57,206 nucleotides of DNA from an uncultured Prevotella sp. (GTDB lineage: Bacteria > Bacteroidota > Bacteroidia > Bacteroidales > Bacteroidaceae). Location: assembly GCA_934230685.1 (NCBI GenBank), contig CAKQFF010000002.1:1-57206 (forward strand), read 5' to 3'. The notes under the pieces are model-generated. The model had not been told where the DNA came from, did no database searches, and worked only from the letters and a program-made list of their open reading frames with translations. The position numbers and the translations under genes were made by a program. Within the stretch, counting starts at the first letter, position 1. Each line of letters opens with the position of its first letter. Positions 18,135-29,161 of the stretch are shown piece by piece.

Positions 18135-18872
18135 TCAGCCAAATAGCTGTTGCAATACAGGCAATGACTTCATGTCGGGGAATGCCGGCTGGTGGAGCCT
18201 GTAGTATTGAAGAATAACCTCAATAATGCGGTTGCGCTCGCTTCTTGACAGCGAGAGCAACCGCATTGTCGTATAGTTGAGTCGCATGAGCAGTCGTATC
18301 TTGCGTGCTTCGTCGGGTTTTAGGAAGTCGGAGTGTACAGGCACATGCTTCACAAAGTTTCCAGCACGCATGTCGAAGTAGGTGTCGCTACCTGTATCGT
18401 TGTCCTCGTCGTCGAGGTTAGGGTAGAAGCCTATGAAGCGTGTAAGGTGCAGCATATATATAATGTGGAAGTTGGTAAAGCCTCGCTCGCAAGCGTCAAG
18501 CCAGCGCACGCTGTTCTCTATAAACAGGTAGAGCGAGGGATTTGCCTGTTCGGAGCGGGTGCAATAGCTTGTAAACTCTGCAACGAATAGGGCTATCGAC
18601 AGTTTGAGCGCGTCGAAAGGCAACGACACAAAGGGCCAAGCCACCGAAGCCTCCTTGATGCGTTGCAGTTTCTGCGAGGCTCGGTAGTCAAACTCTATGT
18701 TCAGAAGAGTGAGAGGTTGGAAAAACTGTTTCTTCACTCCCGAGCGCGAAGTGCGCGGAATACGCTGCATGAAAGAGAGTCTTCCATGCGATTCGGTGAA
18801 GAGATCCACTATAAGTTGCGACTCACCGTATTTCAGCGAGTTAAGTACAATAGCATTGGTTTTTATGAGCAT
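18135..18872 (-). CDS. recO: DNA repair protein RecO
   Basis: A 245-residue recombination mediator that, with RecR, loads RecA on SSB-coated single strands. The N-terminal OB fold starts MLIKTNAIVLNSLKYGES with the usual gap-and-GES pattern, followed by a helical domain. The start at 18872 is chosen over the ATG at 18923 because this sequence begins where RecO proteins begin. There is no four-cysteine zinc site. It is convergent with ftsZ and divergent from the tRNA-Glu promoter. Confidence 0.92.
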   Translation of the reverse strand: MLIKTNAIVLNSLKYGESQLIVDLFTESHGRLSFMQRIPRTSRSGVKKQFFQPLTLLNIEFDYRASQKLQRIKEASVAWPFVSLPFDALKLSIALFVAEFTSYCTRSEQANPSLYLFIENSVRWLDACERGFTNFHIIYMLHLTRFIGFYPNLDDEDNDTGSDTYFDMRAGNFVKHVPVHSDFLKPDEARKIRLLMRLNYTTMRLLSLSRSERNRIIEVILQYYRLHQPAFPDMKSLPVLQQLFG

Positions 18873-18947
18873 TTTTGCCTGTTTTTGGTCTTTTAAGGGC
18901 AAAATTACAGAAAAAAGCGGCATTTCAAGAAAAAACTTAAAAGAAAA

Positions 18948-18979
18948 TTTGGCGCATATAAAATAAAGTCGTACCTTTG
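18948..18979 (+). promoter_or_regulatory. Bacteroidetes-type promoter of tRNA-Glu/rpsT
   Basis: TTTG at 18948-18951, 20 bases, TACCTTTG at 18972-18979: full match to the -33/-7 consensus. The tRNA begins 23 bases later. Confidence 0.85.
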
Positions 18980-19002
18980 CACCCGCTTAAAACAAGCACC
19001 TT

Positions 19003-19074
19003 GGTCCCTTCGTCTATCGGTTAGGACGAGAGATTTTCATTCTCTAAAGAGGAGTTCGACTCTCCTAGGGACTA
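19003..19074 (+). tRNA. tRNA-Glu (anticodon TTC)
   Basis: Cloverleaf read by hand: acceptor GGTCCCT with AGGGACT (one G-T pair at the end), D arm, anticodon stem AGAGA/TCTCT around loop TTTTCAT giving anticodon TTC, T arm AGGAG/CTCCT with TTCGACT loop. CCA is not encoded. rpsT follows by 36 bases and may be cotranscribed. Confidence 0.95.
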
Positions 19075-19110
19075 CAATTTAAAAATAAAAAAAAGAATAA
19101 TAAAAAGAAG

Positions 19111-19365
19111 ATGGCAAATCACAAATCATCACTTAAGAGAATCCGTCAGGACAAGGCTAAGGCTTTGCACAACAGATACTACGCAAAGACGATGCGCAAT
19201 GCTGTCCGCAAGTTGCGCGCCATGACGGACAAGGAAGAGGCTGTAAAGCTCTATCCTACTGTTCAGAAGATGCTGGACAAGTTGGCAAAGACTAACATTA
19301 TCCACAAGAACAAGGCTGCAAACTTGAAGTCAAGCTTGTGTCTGCATATCAGCAAGCTCGCATAA
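19111..19365 (+). CDS. rpsT: 30S ribosomal protein S20
   Basis: An 84-residue, strongly basic helical protein binding 16S rRNA early in small-subunit assembly. [17 protein letters not shown] at the start is the S20 signature. Length is normal for S20. It lies between tRNA-Glu and a strong terminator; the order recO, tRNA-Glu, rpsT, gyrB is, from memory, kept in related genomes. Confidence 0.97.
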   Translation: MANHKSSLKRIRQDKAKALHNRYYAKTMRNAVRKLRAMTDKEEAVKLYPTVQKMLDKLAKTNIIHKNKAANLKSSLCLHISKLA

Positions 19366-19391
19366 TTTAAGTTTGTTGAAAACCCCATACT

Positions 19392-19427
19392 GAGGTCATC
19401 TGTCGCAAGACGGGTGACCTCTTTTGG
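19392..19427 (+). terminator. Terminator of rpsT
   Basis: GAGGTCA (19392-19398) pairs with TGACCTC (19415-19421), with an inner stem closed by a GCAA tetraloop and a following TTTTGGTTTT tract. Confidence 0.9.
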
Positions 19428-19456
19428 TTTTCCGCCTGATTCAGTTGCAGCGTAAA

Positions 19457-19497
19457 AGAATGTGGCAAAACTCGTGAAGCGGGTTTTGCCACATTCT
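19457..19497. terminator. Terminator hairpin facing the DUF3298-like gene
   Basis: AGAATGTGGCAAAAC (19457-19471) pairs perfectly with GTTTTGCCACATTCT (19483-19497). It lies 25 bases past the stop of the minus-strand gene and probably ends it. A short T-rich tract is seen on the minus side (TTTTACG), so strength is uncertain. Confidence 0.7.
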
Positions 19498-19522
19498 CTT
19501 GTCGTATATAAGATATTTCTTT

Positions 19523-22417
<2,895 letters not shown>

Positions 22418-22448
22418 TAATAAGGTGTGTCAGAACACCTGGCTTAGG

Positions 22449-22482
22449 GTTTATCGGGCTAAATCTTTTTAGCCCGATAAAC
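22449..22482 (+). terminator. Terminator of gyrB
   Basis: GTTTATCGGGCTAAA (22449-22463) pairs perfectly with TTTAGCCCGATAAAC (22468-22482), a 15-base stem with a four-base loop, followed by TTCTTTATT. Confidence 0.85.
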
Positions 22483-22535
22483 TTCTTTATTATTGGCTCT
22501 GTCCATATTCTTTCCACCCCTTTTCCTTTTTCCTT

Positions 22536-23474
22536 ATGCATCGCCTAATCTACACATTCCTGTTTCTATTCTTTGCCATCACAATCCGAGCCCAGCAGTT
22601 TGGCACCGATTGGATGACCTCACCATCATCTGCCTGTTCCTCATGCCAATGGTTTCGCCGCACATTTGTTGCCGACAACCGCCCTCTGCTTGGCTCTGTA
22701 AGCGTTGCAACCGACTCACGCTTTGTTCTCTATGTCAACGGTCGTAACGTGTCTACAGCCCTTTTTATGCCCATACGCGAGGAGAAAGACTGTAGTCCCG
22801 TGTCCATGACTTTTGATGTCACTCGTTTTCTTCGTCCCGACTCCAACACAGTGGCAGTGCTCCTCGCCCCTGAAGCCAAGCGTCTTGCCCCTCCAAGTCT
22901 TTCTGTAGGTTTCTTCGGCTCTGATGCCATCGGCTCCTGTTTTGCTTATCTTTCGCCTGACGGTTGGCTTTGTCGTCCGGCGTCTACAAGCGTCACAGCC
23001 GAGGGAGAGCTTATGTATGAGCGCAACAACACTCTTACGCCCGCCTATGGCGACATGGCTATGGCAGAGTGGTTTCCATCGGTTGTCCAGCCCTTCAATG
23101 GTGGCATGGCTCCCAAAGACAATGGCATTTCTTTGGAGAGTGTTTATGGCTACAATGTTCGGATGTATAATCCTTTTGCCGACAATGCCGCTTATGTGCA
23201 TAAGATTCTGTCGCCATGCGGCATTGAGATAAATGGCAATAGGGTGGTCTACGATTTCTCTCCTGGCTTCTACGGTTATGTGCGTGTCACGTTTCGTGGC
23301 TGCAGTCAAGGCGAGCGCATACGAATAGGCGGGCTCGAATATATCTGTACAGGAACAATCGACGAGCAGGCTTTCTGCCGCTTCACAGCTGGCTATATGC
23401 GCAAGGTGGAGATAAGTGGTGACGCAGGGTTTAGTCCTGAGCAAGTGCAGGAGATCTATGCGGTTTGTATGTAG
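22536..23474 (+). CDS. Secreted rhamnosidase-like protein lacking a catalytic domain
   Basis: A 312-residue protein with a signal peptide (1-19, ending RAQ). Residues 35-110 (WFRRTFVAD, VATDSRFVLYVNGR) resemble the N-terminal jelly-roll of bacterial alpha-L-rhamnosidases (GH78), and VVYDFSPGFYGYVRVTFRG near 243-261 resembles their next beta domain. The helical-barrel catalytic domain that should follow is missing, yet the ORF is open and ends cleanly. It may be a carbohydrate-binding leftover or a remnant of a larger enzyme. It is also Cys-rich near 33-38 (CSSC). No polysaccharide-utilisation genes lie nearby. The assignment is by pattern recall, not search. Confidence 0.6.
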   Translation: MHRLIYTFLFLFFAITIRAQQFGTDWMTSPSSACSSCQWFRRTFVADNRPLLGSVSVATDSRFVLYVNGRNVSTALFMPIREEKDCSPVSMTFDVTRFLRPDSNTVAVLLAPEAKRLAPPSLSVGFFGSDAIGSCFAYLSPDGWLCRPASTSVTAEGELMYERNNTLTPAYGDMAMAEWFPSVVQPFNGGMAPKDNGISLESVYGYNVRMYNPFADNAAYVHKILSPCGIEINGNRVVYDFSPGFYGYVRVTFRGCSQGERIRIGGLEYICTGTIDEQAFCRFTAGYMRKVEISGDAGFSPEQVQEIYAVCM

Positions 23475-23495
23475 CTATATATTGCCTGAAAAATG

Positions 23496-23613
23496 AATAC
23501 GTATTCAAAGGCAAAGTAATACGTATTCAAAGTAATATATATTAAATGGTCAAGTATTATATATTAAATGGCAAAGTAATATATATATAAATGGCAAAGT
23601 AATATTATATTAC
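23496..23613. repeat. Degenerate 22-base tandem repeat with palindromic cores
   Basis: About five and a half units, four of 22-23 bases and one shortened to 16. Each unit starts with a palindrome or near-palindrome (AATACGTATT in the first two, AATATATATT later) followed by AAATGGCAAAGT-like sequence. The last unit runs into TATTACTTTTTAG. It fills most of the gap between the rhamnosidase-like gene and the terminator at 23626. Confidence 0.85.
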
Positions 23614-23625
23614 TTTTTAGGATAA

Positions 23626-23670
23626 AAAAACTCGTCGCATGGCTATATGTTAACCACGCAACGAGTTTTT
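23626..23670. terminator. Bidirectional terminator
   Basis: AAAAACTCGT (23626-23635) pairs with ACGAGTTTTT (23661-23670), with inner GC/GG contacts. T-runs flank both ends, so it can end the plus gene and the minus-strand operon whose last stop is at 23702. Confidence 0.85.
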
Positions 23671-23701
23671 CTTTTTTAACCTAAAACAATCTCTTCCCTT
23701 A

Positions 23702-25492
23702 TTATTCCAATACAACCTTCTTGGTAATGTCGCCTTGTTTCATCACATACACGCCCTTACCCGCAGGCTTGCCGTTGAGCAATTTGCCGCTGAGGTCATA
23801 GTAGCGTGTGGCAGCGGTGTTGGTATTGCTTGTTTTGATACCCTCTATACCAGTTGTAATCCAATCCTTGTATTCTGAGCGAGCAGAATTGGCAACCTGA
23901 CAGTTGGTGGCATCGTTCGAATCGTAGTTGGAAATGTAGGCCACAACCTGCATGTTCTCTACCTTGCAATCGTTCTTGATGGTGATGTCGGTAGAATAGT
24001 CATAGTCGTCGCCATTCCATTCTATCTCGTCGCCCCAAGTGCTGTTGAAGCCACGGTTCACATGCTCGTGGATGTAACTGCCTGATGCGCCAGCCTGGCT
24101 CCTTGCAGGAATGTCATCCTCCAGGGCAACCACGTTGATGCGTGCCGGAAGCGATGTTATGTCGGCCTTTGAGCGCGAGCCTTTCACGTTTACATGCAAC
24201 AGATAAGGATTGCTTTCATCGGGCGTAACACTCAGTTTGAGGCTGACGTAAGCCGGCTCTTCGAGAGCATAGTCCACCATTGAATTAAACTGATCCTGTG
24301 AGGATGGGCAATACACCGGGGTAGTGCCTTCGTCCATCACGGTGCGGTCGAACATTACAGCTGGTGCATAGGTTGAACCTCCTGCGTTGAAGAGCCACAG
24401 ATAATCGTTGTCGCATGTGGCAGTGAGCCAGTCGGTGTAGTAGCCAGCGTGGCGTGTGATAACGTTCACGCGCTCGGCGTAGTCCTCATTTTCAAGCAGG
24501 GTCTTGATGTAGGATGCCATACGCGGACAGTTAGGACACTTCTCGGTGGTGAACTCCTCAATAAGCAAGTTGCGTGTGAAATCCTGGGCTATCACCTCAA
24601 ACTGTGCCGAGAGAGTGTTGTCGGCAGGGTTCTCGTCCTCGCCTTCGTTGATGTCGGCAATCTGGATGTTGATGGTGCGTGCCACATTGTCTGGAGTGCC
24701 TACATTGGGATTGTCTACAACAAAGCTGAATGTCTGCTCGCCCTGATATGCAAGACTGCAATCCTGAGCAATGTCGTAAGTGCCGTCGTAGCCATCGACA
24801 GTGCAGCGGAACTTAAAGCCGCTGATGGTCATAGTGGCAAGGTTCTTCACCGTAGCCTGCACCTTCAGCTTGCCGTTGCTAATGGCATAAACGGGCTGCA
24901 CAGTGATGTCTTTGAGCGAGAGGTTCACCTTAGGCAGCTTGTCGCCATAAGCAAGAGCCTCCACCGAGAGCACTCCCTTCTGGCTCATGTCCTCCCATTC
25001 TCCGTCTTGCTCCTTAAGATAGAAGCCGCCTTCGGAGTGGTCGGATGTCACAACTGCGAAACCTGTGCTCGAACTCTTCTGATGGAATGAGAATCCGATG
25101 TAGAGTCCGTCGTCGAGTTTTGCAGGAATGTTGTAGGGAGTGTCGAGTGCTACAAGGTTCCAACCCTTCTTCAAGTCGGCCTTTGAAACGGCTCCCTGTG
25201 CGATGTTCTCGCCGTCGAGCGATGTGCGAAGCCACACTACAAGCGAGTCGACATTCAGCTTGGAAGCCAAGCCTGCACGTATTGAGTCGATGTGGCAGTC
25301 GGCAAATGTCGCCATGAGATTGCGGTCGACATGTATTGCAGCCGAACGCCACACATTCTTCTGAGCTGAGCTGACCACGCCACGTGTAGGGGCTTGTCCC
25401 GAACAGTAGCCTATTGCTACTCCGCTCACTTGTTGTGCTTGCATGGCCATAGCCATGACAAGCACAAGGAGTGTTAATAATGTTTTCTTCAT
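23702..25492 (-). CDS. Omp28-type secreted protein with thioredoxin-like CxxC and C-terminal sorting tail
   Basis: A 596-residue secreted protein. A signal peptide (MKKTLLTLLVLVMAMAMQAQ) precedes an N-terminal beta domain, a CARDB-like segment (LSLKDITVQPVYAISNG), and an Omp28/thioredoxin-like region from about 300 with EEFTTEKCPNC, where CPNC is at 319-322. The end (YYDLSGKLLNGKPAGKGVYV) resembles the type IX secretion or Por-type sorting domain. The start at 25492 is preferred over 25504, which overlaps nothing but lies directly against the upstream stop and adds four residues before a normal signal peptide. It is the second gene of an operon with the 1106-residue protein. Redox role is unproven. 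Confidence 0.75.
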   Translation of the reverse strand: MKKTLLTLLVLVMAMAMQAQQVSGVAIGYCSGQAPTRGVVSSAQKNVWRSAAIHVDRNLMATFADCHIDSIRAGLASKLNVDSLVVWLRTSLDGENIAQGAVSKADLKKGWNLVALDTPYNIPAKLDDGLYIGFSFHQKSSSTGFAVVTSDHSEGGFYLKEQDGEWEDMSQKGVLSVEALAYGDKLPKVNLSLKDITVQPVYAISNGKLKVQATVKNLATMTISGFKFRCTVDGYDGTYDIAQDCSLAYQGEQTFSFVVDNPNVGTPDNVARTINIQIADINEGEDENPADNTLSAQFEVIAQDFTRNLLIEEFTTEKCPNCPRMASYIKTLLENEDYAERVNVITRHAGYYTDWLTATCDNDYLWLFNAGGSTYAPAVMFDRTVMDEGTTPVYCPSSQDQFNSMVDYALEEPAYVSLKLSVTPDESNPYLLHVNVKGSRSKADITSLPARINVVALEDDIPARSQAGASGSYIHEHVNRGFNSTWGDEIEWNGDDYDYSTDITIKNDCKVENMQVVAYISNYDSNDATNCQVANSARSEYKDWITTGIEGIKTSNTNTAATRYYDLSGKLLNGKPAGKGVYVMKQGDITKKVVLE

Positions 25493-25504
25493 GATTCCAG
25501 ACAT

Positions 25505-28500
25505 TTATTTCTTTATGAACTTGGTAGTCTTCACAGTTCCGTCGGCATAAGTGGTGCGGATGATGTTGACACCCTTCTGCGGAGTATTGATGCGGCGGCC
25601 AGCCACGTCGAACAGCTCCTGGCTTGAAACCTTGCTGTTGCCGTCGGTGATGGCAGTCTTCACACCGGTTGCAGTGCCCCACTTGTCCATTGTCCATACG
25701 AATACGTCGTCGAGCTTAAAGAGCCACTGGCCAGTGCAGTCGTGGTGGCGGAACAAGATGCAAACGTCTTCGCCAGCGTAAGGCTTGAGGTCGATGGTCT
25801 GGTATGACCAGTTGTCCACATTGTCTTCGTTAAGAGTCTCCGAGAACACAGGCTCAAGGCTGTTGAGGTTTTTAGGATTCTCAATCATGTCTTCTGTAGC
25901 AACATACACGCTGTAGTGCTCTTCAGGACGGTTCTTGCTCTGTGGAGCGGCATACCATGTGAGCATTGCGCCCTCCTCTGGAACGCTTACAAGTGGCGAG
26001 ATTGTCCAGTTGTCGGGAGTGATGTCGCCGTTGTTGTAGCTATAGGATGCAGAACCGAGAATCTGCTTGCCGCTGTGGCAATACTCAGGGAAGTCGCCTC
26101 CGAAGAGGTTGTAGCCCAAGTTCCAGCACTCGCCATCCTTGTCGGCATCGTAGGTAGACCAGCCATAGGCGTCGTCCTCAAAGTCGCCAACGAGCAGATA
26201 ACCATCATCGTCCTTGGCAAATCCCTCGCAAGCCACGGTGAAGTCGCCTGCACTTGTCTTGATTGTAAGGTTGTCCTTATACTCGCCAGGAGCGGTAGGA
26301 TAGAACCATAGAGTCACGTCGAGTGTGTTGCCAAATTGAGCCTGGTCGGTAGGCACAATGCCATAGAAGGCTCCTGCCTGCGGGATATCGAGCACTTTAA
26401 GCGGTTCGCTACCCAGGTTCTTAAGCTGTACTGTAGCAGTGGTGTAGCGGTTGTAGCCCACGAATGTTGAGTCGAACTTAGCCTCTGTATCTACAAGTTC
26501 GGCATTGTTCTCCTTAAAGTCCATAAGTTTGAGCGAGAGATTCTTGATGCGCATGCAGTCGTCGCCAGCATATAGAGTGTCGCCAATCTGTATGAATGTG
26601 AAGGTGATAGAGTGCTCACCTGGTACACACTGTAGGAATTTAGCCCAAGACTCATCGCTTCCAAATACTGTCTCCGAGTCAGCCTTGCGCACACCGCCCG
26701 GCACGTCATGCTGTCCGCTTGACATAGGATGGCTGATATTAATCTGTCCGAAGTCGGCAGAATACCAGTTATCTGCGTCTTCTGGAGCGTTGCAGTTGAT
26801 GTCGCCGTCCCATGAGAGGATTCCTATCTTGCCCTCAGGCACAGTGAATTTGGCTGTAAGCTCGCAACGGTTGCTTGTGTAGTCGAGCTGCTTGGCAGTA
26901 GAGTTGTAGGCTACGCCGTTCTCCACGAGCCATGGTCTCTGTCCGTCGGTAGTGAATGTGAATTCGCCTTCCTTTACTATCGACTGGAAGTCTGGCATAT
27001 CGCGTACAAGAGCCTTAACGGGTACGGTGTAGGTTCCTGCGTTAGTCTCAAGAGTTACATTGCCGTTGTATGTGCCGGCCTTGTCGGTGTTGAGGTCAAC
27101 GTATACGGTGGCAGTCTTCATTGTAGCCACGTTGTTGTCGGCAATCTCTGTTGTGAAAACGCTGTTGTCGGTGGTTGCCTTTGTTATCTTGAGCGGATTC
27201 TCGCCCTTGTTCACAATCTCAATCTTGCCAGTTCCTGTAGCAGGCTCTTCGGCTGATGTGAGGAAGCTGCCAAGGTCAATACTTGTGGTCTTCAGTTCTG
27301 CTGCGTCTTTTGCAAGGTCGCTGAGCGAGAGGTCGAGGTCGTATACATAGAGTCGGTTCTCGTCAAGACCAGAATAGTAGTAGCTGTCATACTGGAAGCG
27401 CACTTCGTGTTTGCCAGGAGCAAGTTCTACAAAGTTGGATATGTCCTCGTTGGCTCCGGTGAATGCCGAGAAAGCCTGGTTGTCTACAAATGCGCCGCCA
27501 GCGTTATAGTTCCACTGCGAACTATTGTTGCTCACACCCTTCCAAGAGAATTTGCCGAGCTTGCCTTCCGGCACTTCGAAGTTGACATACAGTTTTGACG
27601 AAGCTCCGCCATAACCGTGAGTGGTAGAAGCTGCCACGTTGGTACCGTCGGCGAGCTGTGTAGGCTCAAACGGATAGTCAAGCTCTGTGGTGAGCTTCAT
27701 GTCGCCACCCTTGATGGCCTTGCTGTAGTCTGGATAGTCGGTCACGGTGCCTGTATACTCCATCATGTAAGGCTCGTCTCCACCGTCCCACTCGATGGTA
27801 GAGATACCATCATAATCACCAGCCTTGGCGTTCTCAAGTGTCACGTCGATTGTTTGTAGGCTTTGTGCCTTGATGGTTCCGGCTACTGGGTCAACGCTAT
27901 AAGAGTCGTCGTCGGATTCTGTCTCGATGGCATAGTCGGTTTCAGCGCCGCCGAGGTTTGCAAGATAGAATGTCTTTGAAATCGGATAGTTGACGAATGT
28001 ATTGCCGAAGTTAAGCTCGTTGCCTATTGCTACCACGTAAGGCTTGTCGGTAGGCTGCTGTATGTAGAGGTGCTTATATGCCTCTTGCACACCGTAGCTC
28101 TGGCTACCGTCGGCGGTGAACATGAAGGCACATACAGCCTGGTCGGTTGTGATGCGCTCGAAGTCGCCCTCAACGTGGAACACCAGTTCGTCGTCGGGTT
28201 GCAGCTTTTTGTCGTCGCCTATTGTTCCTGCCATGAGCACAGCGGGATAATAGCCGTAGAAGTCACCGCATATTGTGGCATCTGCAAAATTGCTCTTTGT
28301 AGGTACAGTGATGGTCTTCTTCTCTGGATCGTAGGTTCCAGTGAATGGATAGTCGTGTGCAGGAGAATAAGCCGTGGGGTCGTAGAGGTTAAAGAAGTTG
28401 GTGAATGTCACCTTAGTGCCGTCGACGGCCACACCTATATTGTAGGCAAGCACATCTCCTCCGGCTGAGGTGAACGAGTAGCCACTGAAGTAAGACTGTG

Positions 28501-28825
28501 CCACAGAGTAGCACTGCACAGTGTCTATAGCCTCGCCAGCGCGGCGCACTTGACGTTTCGCTTGGTTCTTGAGGGTCTCAAGACGTTTGGATGTTGTGTT
28601 TTTGTTGGCAGTCTTGTTCTGCTTTACCAAGTTCTCGATGGTGGCACGCGAGAGGCGCATGTCCATCTGCAGCGGATTAAAACCGTCGGGCAATGCCTTA
28701 GGGGCAACACCCTTGTGTGATTGAATCATCTGCTCGGTAAGAACTCTTTGCTGTGTTTGTGGTGTCTGCGCTATTGCTGTCACGCCACATCCTGCAAACA
28801 TCATGAGTAATAGAAAATTCTTCAT
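25505..28825 (-). CDS. Large secreted beta-domain protein with duplicated modules and choice-of-anchor J-like domain
   Basis: A 1106-residue protein with signal peptide (1-20). From about 270 it has ASH-like beta domains. Two homologous blocks start near 362 (YPDYSKAIKGGD) and near 606 (MPDFQSIVKEGE), both running into NFEVPEGKLGKFSW or KFTVPEGKIGILSW and then a DNRL/CMRI-type strand; this is an internal duplication. A choice-of-anchor J or cleaved-adhesin-like domain occupies about 870-1045 (GDFEDDAYGWSTYDADKDGECW). The C-terminal LFDVAGRRINTPQKGVNII resembles a Por-type sorting tail. A -7 element TAATTTTG lies on the minus strand at 28874-28881. Function unknown; a cell-surface or secreted role is likely. 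First gene of a two-gene operon. Confidence 0.75.
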   Translation of the reverse strand: MKNFLLLMMFAGCGVTAIAQTPQTQQRVLTEQMIQSHKGVAPKALPDGFNPLQMDMRLSRATIENLVKQNKTANKNTTSKRLETLKNQAKRQVRRAGEAIDTVQCYSVAQSYFSGYSFTSAGGDVLAYNIGVAVDGTKVTFTNFFNLYDPTAYSPAHDYPFTGTYDPEKKTITVPTKSNFADATICGDFYGYYPAVLMAGTIGDDKKLQPDDELVFHVEGDFERITTDQAVCAFMFTADGSQSYGVQEAYKHLYIQQPTDKPYVVAIGNELNFGNTFVNYPISKTFYLANLGGAETDYAIETESDDDSYSVDPVAGTIKAQSLQTIDVTLENAKAGDYDGISTIEWDGGDEPYMMEYTGTVTDYPDYSKAIKGGDMKLTTELDYPFEPTQLADGTNVAASTTHGYGGASSKLYVNFEVPEGKLGKFSWKGVSNNSSQWNYNAGGAFVDNQAFSAFTGANEDISNFVELAPGKHEVRFQYDSYYYSGLDENRLYVYDLDLSLSDLAKDAAELKTTSIDLGSFLTSAEEPATGTGKIEIVNKGENPLKITKATTDNSVFTTEIADNNVATMKTATVYVDLNTDKAGTYNGNVTLETNAGTYTVPVKALVRDMPDFQSIVKEGEFTFTTDGQRPWLVENGVAYNSTAKQLDYTSNRCELTAKFTVPEGKIGILSWDGDINCNAPEDADNWYSADFGQINISHPMSSGQHDVPGGVRKADSETVFGSDESWAKFLQCVPGEHSITFTFIQIGDTLYAGDDCMRIKNLSLKLMDFKENNAELVDTEAKFDSTFVGYNRYTTATVQLKNLGSEPLKVLDIPQAGAFYGIVPTDQAQFGNTLDVTLWFYPTAPGEYKDNLTIKTSAGDFTVACEGFAKDDDGYLLVGDFEDDAYGWSTYDADKDGECWNLGYNLFGGDFPEYCHSGKQILGSASYSYNNGDITPDNWTISPLVSVPEEGAMLTWYAAPQSKNRPEEHYSVYVATEDMIENPKNLNSLEPVFSETLNEDNVDNWSYQTIDLKPYAGEDVCILFRHHDCTGQWLFKLDDVFVWTMDKWGTATGVKTAITDGNSKVSSQELFDVAGRRINTPQKGVNIIRTTYADGTVKTTKFIKK

Positions 28826-28946
28826 AAGCTTTGCTTTTTGATATTGATGACTAAGTTTTTCTGTTTACGATGGCAAAATTAAGCATTTTTTCAATACAGA
28901 TGGTCATATTCATTTATTTATATGTAGACAAGGATATATGTAGGCA

Positions 28947-28987
28947 AAACGGTGCAAACAACTGATAGTGAGTTGTTTGCACCGTTT
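28947..28987. terminator. Hairpin in the 336-base gap after the TPR regulator
   Basis: AAACGGTGCAAACAACT (28947-28963) pairs perfectly with AGTTGTTTGCACCGTTT (28971-28987), a 17-base stem. It probably ends the minus-strand regulator gene stopping at 29162, though 175 bases away; the minus side continues with TTGCC rather than a long T-run. A 12-base direct repeat TATGTAGACAAG flanks it at 28921-28932 and 29002-29013. Nothing else in 28826-29161 is recognised apart from the promoter of the 1106-residue protein. Confidence 0.65.
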
Positions 28988-29161
28988 CTTTGAGGGTTTC
29001 TTATGTAGACAAGTGACGTTTTAAGTTCAAAAATTGTTACTTTTCGAACGTTTTTTACAATATTCTGTAACCTCTTATTGTGGGTTTGGTTGTAATTTAA
29101 CACTTGTGCTTTAGCTCTGGTTTCCTTGTCCTTACCCACGTGTAAGAGCCGGAATATAGGT

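Noticed and set aside
28918..29139. A 73-residue minus-strand ORF downstream of the TPR regulator
   Set aside because: It runs through the terminator hairpin and a direct repeat and resembles no known family.
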